Notes under the pieces: generated by a model
What the model saw: the letters and a program-made list of their open reading frames with translations, nothing else
The model's database searches: none
What the model was told of the DNA's origin: nothing
Shown: positions 7,446-11,881 of the stretch, one piece after another
Numbering within the stretch: position 1 is the first letter of the stretch
Layout: every line of letters begins with the position of its first letter
Position numbers and translations under genes: made by a program
From: Pseudonocardiales bacterium
GTDB taxonomy: Bacteria; Actinomycetota; Actinomycetes; Mycobacteriales; Jatrophihabitantaceae
Length of the DNA: 11,881 nt
Direction of reading: 5' to 3'
Assembly: GCA_030840415.1 (NCBI GenBank)
Contig: JAVEEO010000122.1
Location: 1 to 11,881 of the forward strand

Positions 7446-9562
7446 GCGCGCCCGCCAATCCCCCAGCCAGCCCGCCGAGCTTTGCCGACGAGGTGGTCAC
7501 CCGGGCCCTGGTCCGCTACCTCGAGGTGCCGGGCGTGGCCGGCGAGTTCGCGCTGATCACCCTGGACAACGGCCACGACCACACCCGGCCGTCCTCGTTC
7601 GGTCCGGCCGGCCTGCGCTCGCTGGACGAGGCGCTGGACCAGATCCAGGCCCGCTCCCCCAGGGTCAGCGCCGTCGCCGTCACCGGCAAGCCGTTCATCT
7701 TCGCCGCCGGTGCCGACATCTCCGGCATCGGCCTGGTCACCGAACGCGACCAGGCGCTGGCGATCACCCAGGAGGGCCACCGGGTCTTCGCCCGGTTCCG
7801 CGACCTCGACGTCCCCACCTTCGCCTTCCTCAACGGGCTGGCGCTCGGCGGCGGCCTGGAACTGGCGCTGCACTGTCACTACCGGACGCTGTCGAGCTCG
7901 GCGGCGGCGATCGCCTTTCCGGAGTGCTTCCTGGGACTGGTACCGGGCTGGGGCGGCACCCAGCTGCTGCCCAACCTGATCGGCGCCGACCGGGCCGTGA
8001 AGGTGATCATCGAGAACGCCCTGAACCAGAACAAGATGCTCAACCCCAAGCAGGCCTTCGACTACGGCATCGCCGACGTCCTGCTGGACTCGGCCGACTT
8101 CCTGGCCGAGTCGCTGCGCTGGGCCAGCCGGGTGCTCGACGGCACGGTGACCGTCACCCGCCCCGAGATCGATCGCGGCGCCGGCTGGGACGCCGCCCTC
8201 GCCAAGGGCCGCGCGATCGCCGACGGCCGGCTGCACGGTGCCGCCCCGGCGCCGTACCGGGCGCTGGAGCTGATCGAGCTGGCCCGGACCGCGGACTTCG
8301 CAACCGGCACCGCCGCCGAGGACCAGGTGCTGGCCGACCTGATCATGAGCGATGAGCTGCGCAGCGGGCTGTATGCCTTCGACCTGGTCAACAAGCGTGC
8401 CAAGCGGCCGGCCGGCGCTCCGGACAAGTCCCTGGCCCGCAAGGTCACCAAGGTCGGCGTGGTCGGTGCCGGCCTGATGGCCGGCCAGCTGGCGCTGCTG
8501 TTCGCCCGCCGCCTGGAGGTGCCGGTGGTGCTCACCGACCTCGACCAGGACCGGCTGGACAAGGGCGTCGGCTACGTGCACGGCGAGATCGCCGGGCTGC
8601 TGGCCAAGGGCCGGATCAACCAGGACAAGGCCAACCGGCTCACCGCGCTGGTCACCGGGTCGCTGACCAAGGACGCCTTCGCCGACGCCGACTTCGTGAT
8701 CGAGGCGGTCTTCGAGGAGCTGTCGATCAAGAAGGCGGTGTTCGCCGAACTGGAGCGGCACGTCTCACCCGAGGCGATCCTGGCGACCAACACCTCGTCG
8801 CTGTCCATCACCGAGATGGCCGCCGAACTGGCCCACCCCGAGCGGGTGGTGGGCTTCCACTTCTTCAACCCGGTCGCGGTGCTGCCGCTGCTGGAGATCG
8901 TCCGGGGCGCCAAGACCGACGACGCCTCCCTGGCGACCGCCTTCGCGGTGGCCCGGACGCTGAAGAAGTCCGCCGTGCTGGTCTCCGACGCACCCGCCTT
9001 CGTGGTCAACCGGCTGCTGACCCGGTTCCTCGGCGAGGTCACCGCCGCGGTGGACGAGGGCACCCCGATCGAGGTGGCCGACCGGGCGCTGGCGCCGCTG
9101 GGCCTGCCGATGTCGCCGTTCGTGCTGCTGGCCCTGGTCGGACCCGCGGTCGCGCTGCACGTCGCCGAGACCATGCACGCCGCCTTCCCGGACCGCTACC
9201 AGGTCTCGGAGAACCTGCGCCGGCTGGTCGAGGCGAAGAAGTCCGGCGTCTACGTCTGGGACTCCGGCAGCCCCGAGGTCGACCCGGAGGTGGCGGGGCT
9301 GTTCGTCTTCGGCGACAAGCCGTCGACCGAGGAGCAGGTCCGCGAGCGGGCGCTGGCAGCACTCGCGCAGGAGATCGACCTGATGCTGGCCGACGGCGTG
9401 GTCGCCGAGCCGCAGGACATCGACCTGTGCCTGCTGCTGGGCAGCGGCTGGCCGTTCCACCTCGGCGGCATCACCCCGTACCTGGACCGGCAGGGCGTCT
9501 CGGAGCGGGTCCGCGGCAGCCGGTTCCTGGCACCGGGCAACGCCAGCGTTCCCCGCGCGTGA
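7442..9562 (+). CDS. fadB: Fatty-acid oxidation complex alpha subunit: enoyl-CoA hydratase / 3-hydroxyacyl-CoA dehydrogenase, FadB
   Basis: The 706-residue bifunctional enzyme has a crotonase domain followed by an NAD-dependent dehydrogenase. In the hydratase half, FAAGADISGI (88-96) and NGLALGGGLELAL (131-143) form the oxyanion hole. Glu140 and Glu161 (in FPECFLGLVPGWGGTQ) sit at the two catalytic glutamate positions. The NAD-binding motif VGVVGAGLMAGQLA spans 338-351. HFFNP supplies catalytic His473, Glu485 (LLEIV) is its partner, and FVVNRLL is at 520-526. A GTG start at 7442 overlaps the fadA stop, with GGAG (7431-7434) 7 bp upstream. All key residues are present and the length is normal for the family. 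Downstream the conserved block stops and the accessory patch begins. Confidence 0.95.
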   Translation: MSAPANPPASPPSFADEVVTRALVRYLEVPGVAGEFALITLDNGHDHTRPSSFGPAGLRSLDEALDQIQARSPRVSAVAVTGKPFIFAAGADISGIGLVTERDQALAITQEGHRVFARFRDLDVPTFAFLNGLALGGGLELALHCHYRTLSSSAAAIAFPECFLGLVPGWGGTQLLPNLIGADRAVKVIIENALNQNKMLNPKQAFDYGIADVLLDSADFLAESLRWASRVLDGTVTVTRPEIDRGAGWDAALAKGRAIADGRLHGAAPAPYRALELIELARTADFATGTAAEDQVLADLIMSDELRSGLYAFDLVNKRAKRPAGAPDKSLARKVTKVGVVGAGLMAGQLALLFARRLEVPVVLTDLDQDRLDKGVGYVHGEIAGLLAKGRINQDKANRLTALVTGSLTKDAFADADFVIEAVFEELSIKKAVFAELERHVSPEAILATNTSSLSITEMAAELAHPERVVGFHFFNPVAVLPLLEIVRGAKTDDASLATAFAVARTLKKSAVLVSDAPAFVVNRLLTRFLGEVTAAVDEGTPIEVADRALAPLGLPMSPFVLLALVGPAVALHVAETMHAAFPDRYQVSENLRRLVEAKKSGVYVWDSGSPEVDPEVAGLFVFGDKPSTEEQVRERALAALAQEIDLMLADGVVAEPQDIDLCLLLGSGWPFHLGGITPYLDRQGVSERVRGSRFLAPGNASVPRA

Positions 9563-9679
9563 ATGTCCACGCCTCGAGACGTTCATCCAGGTGCGTGATC
9601 GCCAGAACCCCACGAGAGGACTGAACCCAAAGCGGCTGGGCCCGTGTGCTCAGCACGCGCTGGGCGATGAGCCGCATCA

Positions 9680-9880
9680 ATTGCACATCGGGTATCAACG
9701 ATCGCGCCCTTCGAGGACGCCATCCGCAAGCGGGAGATGCTGACCCGCTACCGCGGCGTCCGCCCGGAGGTGAGCCTCGCCGAGGGCCCAGTCACTACCT
9801 CCCACCAAACTCGCCCGCCTGGGCGGCATGGGGCCGCTCCACATCGAGGAGGCCCGCGTCGTCGCGAACATCGTCCCGTC
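9680..9880 (+). pseudogene. Frameshifted remnant of an unrecognised protein gene
   Basis: In the frame of ATG 9737 the sequence reads APFEDAIRKREMLTRYRGV and continues RPEVSLAEGPVTTS to about 9800. It then turns into arginine/proline-rich nonsense. In the next frame the sequence KLARLGGMGPLHIEEARVV appears from about 9803 and ends near 9875. Both pieces have natural amino-acid composition and acidic/basic helical periodicity, as if one gene had shifted frame near 9785-9805. No start codon with a ribosome site and no complete domain is visible. I cannot name the family. The remainder of the 461-bp stretch from 9563 to 10023 holds only this and the hairpin at 9883-9917. Confidence 0.35.
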
Positions 9881-9882
9881 GG

Positions 9883-9917
9883 CTCCCTCAGCACCGCCCT
9901 CGCCGGCGCTGAGGGAG
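9883..9917. repeat. Perfect 10-bp inverted repeat (hairpin), possible terminator
   Basis: CTCCCTCAGC (9883-9892) and GCTGAGGGAG (9908-9917) are exact reverse complements around a 15-nt GC-rich loop. The hairpin lies between fadB and the leftward small gene that ends at 10024, so it could stop transcripts from both sides. It lacks a T-tract. It could also be a leftover end of a mobile element. Confidence 0.4.
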
Positions 9918-10023
9918 TTGCCAGGTGACCTGCTCCGCCTGCCCCTCCGAGATCTAGCACCGCGTGGTCGGCAAGCATCACCGCGTCCCCGCCCTGCCCG
10001 CGCGGAGCTTCGATCAAACGCGG

Positions 10024-10395
10024 CTACGAATTTTGGCGGAAATGACAGATGACATGCATGACGTTGAAATATTTCTCACCGACACTGTGCAATTCGATGA
10101 CGTTGTGATTCCCGGTCGCAGCGCTCAAGAACGAAGCAGGGAACGCTGCTACTTCCGTCCGACGGCTGTTTGCTTTCACGGCAATCAAACTCTGGAACGT
10201 GTGACCGTTCACGATGGGACGCACCTCGACGTCTGCGCCGCCACTCGGGGTCGTCAAGACGAGGGTCAGGTAAGCGTTGTACTGGTCCTCGCCACCAGGC
10301 AGCCTGCCCCCCGTTTCGAAAGGCTGCGACTTCCACTTCCCGGGCGCGCCCTCCGGCAGAGTATTGACGACTACAAAATCTGACAACACTGTCAT
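10024..10395 (-). CDS. Unrecognised 123-residue beta-rich protein in an AT-richer patch
   Basis: The start is well supported: GAAGGGAG (10401-10408 on the minus strand) lies 5 bp upstream of ATG 10393-10395. The protein has no signal peptide or membrane helix. Alternating hydrophobic stretches (DFVVVNTLP, NAYLTLVLTT, ADVEVRPIVNG, HNVIELHSVG, YFNVMHVICHF) suggest a single small beta-sandwich or jelly-roll domain. A glycine-rich turn (ETGGRLPGGED) lies near the N-terminus. I do not recognise the family. GC content is clearly lower than in all neighbours, and codons such as AAA, TTT and GAA are common. The gene is flanked by a decayed gene and an IS remnant, which points to horizontal acquisition. 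A weak promoter-like pair (TTGAAT 10461-10466 and TAGTTC 10440-10445, minus strand) sits upstream with a short spacing. An overlapping plus-strand frame is the main competitor. Confidence 0.62.
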   Translation of the reverse strand: MTVLSDFVVVNTLPEGAPGKWKSQPFETGGRLPGGEDQYNAYLTLVLTTPSGGADVEVRPIVNGHTFQSLIAVKANSRRTEVAAFPASFLSAATGNHNVIELHSVGEKYFNVMHVICHFRQNS

Positions 10396-10866
10396 GACTG
10401 CTCCCTTCAGCGAGCCAACTCCCCCGCCTGAATGACGCGGAACTAGAGCTTCATGGTGCTATTCAAGGCTCCCGCGCCAGTGCAGACGTCGCTGACCCAC
10501 AAGCACGCGGAGCGAACCACCCTCCTCGCCCGGGCGTGGACGACCGCCCCTCGACGCCGTCGCGACGACCGGGACGGCGCCGCCTTAGCCGAACTCACCG
10601 GCATGGTCCCTGGTGGCACTCACCGACTGACCCGACGCCTCTCGGGGTGATCATCGGCGGGGAAGGGCGCACCCTGGCGCGCAATCGGATCTGATCGCGA
10701 CCCGCGACGACTGACGCTACACCTACTTCGTCACCGACACCGCCATCGGACAACGGATCGACCGGACCTGGCCATGGGCCCGCGTCCTCGCCCCCCGACC
10801 GGCTCAACCAATCGCCTGCTCCGGCCACCAGAATCAGAACACCGACCCTGCGAGACCTATGGACAA

Positions 10867-10922
10867 CCCGGCCACCGAAGCCGGGGGATACCCCACGCCG
10901 CAATCCCCGGCCACCGAAGCCG
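10867..10922. repeat. 17-bp direct repeat, two copies 39 bp apart
   Basis: CCCGGCCACCGAAGCCG occurs at 10867-10883 and again, identical, at 10906-10922. It lies inside the presumed basic tail of the transposase remnant, where it would encode RPPKP twice. It may be an internal duplication of that tail. Confidence 0.8.
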
Positions 10923-10959
10923 AAGATCAACGACCCACCCGAAGGTCAACACCGGGATC

Positions 10960-10981
10960 CACCTGCATCACGGAGGCTAGG
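10960..10981 (+). mobile_element. Putative right end of the IS1380-type element
   Basis: The coding-like tail ends just before CTGCATCACGGAGGCTAGG, 15 bp before the stop of the leftward propeller gene. A terminus here, reading CCTAGCC inward, would suit an element inserted at that gene's 3' end. I found no matching left inverted repeat in the window, so the position is an inference. Confidence 0.25.
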
Positions 10982-10996
10982 GCCGAGCGGGCAGCG

Positions 10997-11881
10997 TCAG
11001 GGTAGCTCGGCCATCGCCTGCAGGTCGTCGGGGCCGAGGTCCAGCAGCGAGGCCTGGTTGCTGCCGGGCCGGTAACCGACCACGGTCGCGTCCGGCCCGA
11101 GCGCCACGACCTGGTCGTTCCACCACAGCGGGCTCAGCGGCGCCTGGATCGGGAAGCCGTCCGGCTGCAGGGCGGTCACCGACGCCGACTTGGCCGGTGA
11201 GCTGGTCGCCGAGCCGGACGGCCCGGAGCTGGTCGCGCCGACCGTGGCGGAGCCGCTGACAGTCACCGACGGACCGGGCTGGCCCGGTGTCGTGCTGCGG
11301 ACCGGCTGGCTGCTGGGCGCCGGTGGCTGGACCAGCGCCAGCACCTCGACCCGGTCGGTGCCCACGTTCCTGCGCTGGGCCACCATCAACCGGCGCCGCG
11401 AGCCGACCTGGGCATAGACCGCGAACGCCGACCCGTCCGGGTCGAAGCTGGCCGGGCCGGTCACCACCGTGATCCCGCGGGTCGGGAAGAACCACTGCAC
11501 CCCGGCGACCGTGGTCGGGCTGGTGCTGGGCGAAGCCGACGCCGAGCCGGACCTCGATTCAGACCCCGACGCGCTGCCGCTCCCGGCCGGCCCCGCCCCG
11601 GAGGCCCCGCTCGGCTGCGGGCTCTGCGCTGCCGACGGGGTGGTGGTGACGGTCGAGGTGGCATAGCGCAGCGGCATCAGCCCGAACCGCCGGCCCGCCA
11701 CGTCCCAGACCAGCAGGTCGTCGGCGTCGGCGGCCAGCGGGTGGAACGGTCCCAGCTGGCGCAGGGATCGGTTCGGCCGGATCAAGGTCGCCGCCGCCGA
11801 CAGCGGCTCCAGCGCGACGCCGTTGTCGAAGACCCGGTTGACCGGCTTCCAGACCACCAGGCCCACGGCGGTGTCGGTTGC
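10997..11881 (-). CDS. Probable extracytoplasmic beta-propeller-like protein, C-terminal 294 residues (start beyond right edge)
   Basis: The frame is open from the window edge to TGA 10997-10999. A GTG at 11864-11866 is internal, since the reading frame continues upstream (ATDTA before it). Blade-like beta repeats are visible: DLLVWDVAGRRFGLMPLRY, SAFAVYAQVGSRRRLMVAQRR with EVLALVQPP, and a final LSPLWWNDQVVALGPDATVVGY. These resemble WD40/TolB-type propeller strands. Two long low-complexity linkers interrupt them, at visible residues ~75-125 (rich in SGSAS and TTTPS) and ~190-237 (STTPGQPGPS, SGSATVGATSSG). Such linkers are typical of exported actinobacterial proteins, but the signal peptide or lipobox would be outside the window. 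No enzyme motif is visible. Function is unknown, and an envelope or lipoprotein role is a guess. Composition is normal for the genome. Confidence 0.8.
   Translation of the reverse strand, partial: ATDTAVGLVVWKPVNRVFDNGVALEPLSAAATLIRPNRSLRQLGPFHPLAADADDLLVWDVAGRRFGLMPLRYATSTVTTTPSAAQSPQPSGASGAGPAGSGSASGSESRSGSASASPSTSPTTVAGVQWFFPTRGITVVTGPASFDPDGSAFAVYAQVGSRRRLMVAQRRNVGTDRVEVLALVQPPAPSSQPVRSTTPGQPGPSVTVSGSATVGATSSGPSGSATSSPAKSASVTALQPDGFPIQAPLSPLWWNDQVVALGPDATVVGYRPGSNQASLLDLGPDDLQAMAELP

Larger units (their letters stand above)
10453..10981 (+). pseudogene. Decayed IS1380-type transposase with frameshifts, a stop and an internal deletion
   Basis: Pieces of an actinobacterial IS1380-type transposase can be read in order. 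Frame 1 gives AWTTAPRRRRDDRDG followed by AALAELTGMV, ending at TGA 10648-10650. Frame 3 then gives VIIGGEGR. Frame 2 gives GAQSDLIATRDD, an in-frame TGA (10712-10714), and RYTYFVTDTAIGQ, resembling the family's GAQL...D..R...F.T.T..GQ region. The sequence jumps at once to RTWPWARVLA, which resembles the C-terminal WPWA motif. The intervening region around ALELRHRRRARCEDRIR is missing. A last shift at the C-run near 10791-10796 leads to a basic tail (RPPKPGDTPRR). The 5' half of the gene and the left terminus are gone. Recognition is from recalled family motifs, so element type is likely but not proven. Confidence 0.55.

Noticed and set aside
9471..9698. Minus-strand open frame of 75 codons (begins MIPDVQLMRLIAQRVLST) across the end of fadB
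   Set aside because: Half of it lies antisense inside fadB, it lacks a ribosome site, and its tail is the usual Arg/Pro-rich shadow composition.
9964..10383. Plus-strand open frame of 139 codons opposite the orphan gene, with a plausible-looking product
   Set aside because: It has no ribosome site at any early start. Its third positions look less GC-rich than those of the minus-strand frame, and the minus frame has a strong GAAGGGAG site. It is most likely a mirror artefact, though it remains the main competitor.
10867..10922. CRISPR-like direct repeat pair
   Set aside because: Only two 17-bp copies with a short spacing, no third copy and no cas genes. It fits a duplicated proline-rich tail.
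10595..10930. Minus-strand open frame of 111 codons opposite the transposase remnant
   Set aside because: Gly/Arg/Val-rich shadow composition with no ribosome site. The plus strand carries ordered transposase-like fragments.

Overview
This is chromosomal DNA from a high-GC actinobacterium. The coding regions are strongly G/C-biased at third positions, GTG and ATG starts are mixed, and the gene order around the heme genes matches a known actinobacterial block (Mycobacterium tuberculosis Rv2674 msrB, Rv2676c hemQ, hemY, hemE, Rv2680 DUF3000 protein, Rv2681 RNase D-like). The genus cannot be fixed from the sequence alone.

Left part (1-5650): the 3' end of msrB runs rightward and converges on a leftward three-gene heme operon, hemE-hemY-hemQ. 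Its genes overlap or are separated by 2 bp. The genes encode successive or near-successive steps of the coproporphyrin-dependent heme pathway: uroporphyrinogen decarboxylation, coproporphyrinogen oxidation and coproheme decarboxylation. Ferrochelatase is not in the window. Divergently, a DUF3000 gene and an RNase D/HRDC gene (rnd) lie end to end.

Middle (5637-9562): a small two-helix membrane protein gene of lower GC sits between rnd and fadA. The two-gene fadA-fadB beta-oxidation operon follows, with a 4-bp GTGA start/stop overlap. Directly upstream is a perfect inverted repeat, GTTACC-CATC-GGTAAC, that looks like a repressor operator placed over the promoter.

Right part (9563-11881): an accessory patch. 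It contains a frameshifted remnant of an unrecognised gene, a 10-bp-stem hairpin, a markedly AT-richer gene for an unrecognised 123-residue beta-rich protein, and a decayed IS1380-type transposase with stops, frameshifts and an apparent internal deletion. The patch ends next to the 3' end of a leftward gene for a probable extracytoplasmic beta-propeller protein with two long Ser/Thr/Gly/Pro linkers, which continues past the right edge.

Most of the window is housekeeping metabolism in a conserved order. The novelty is concentrated in the 9.6-11.0 kb patch, the small membrane gene at 5.6 kb and the fadAB operator. I saw no convincing new multi-gene system.
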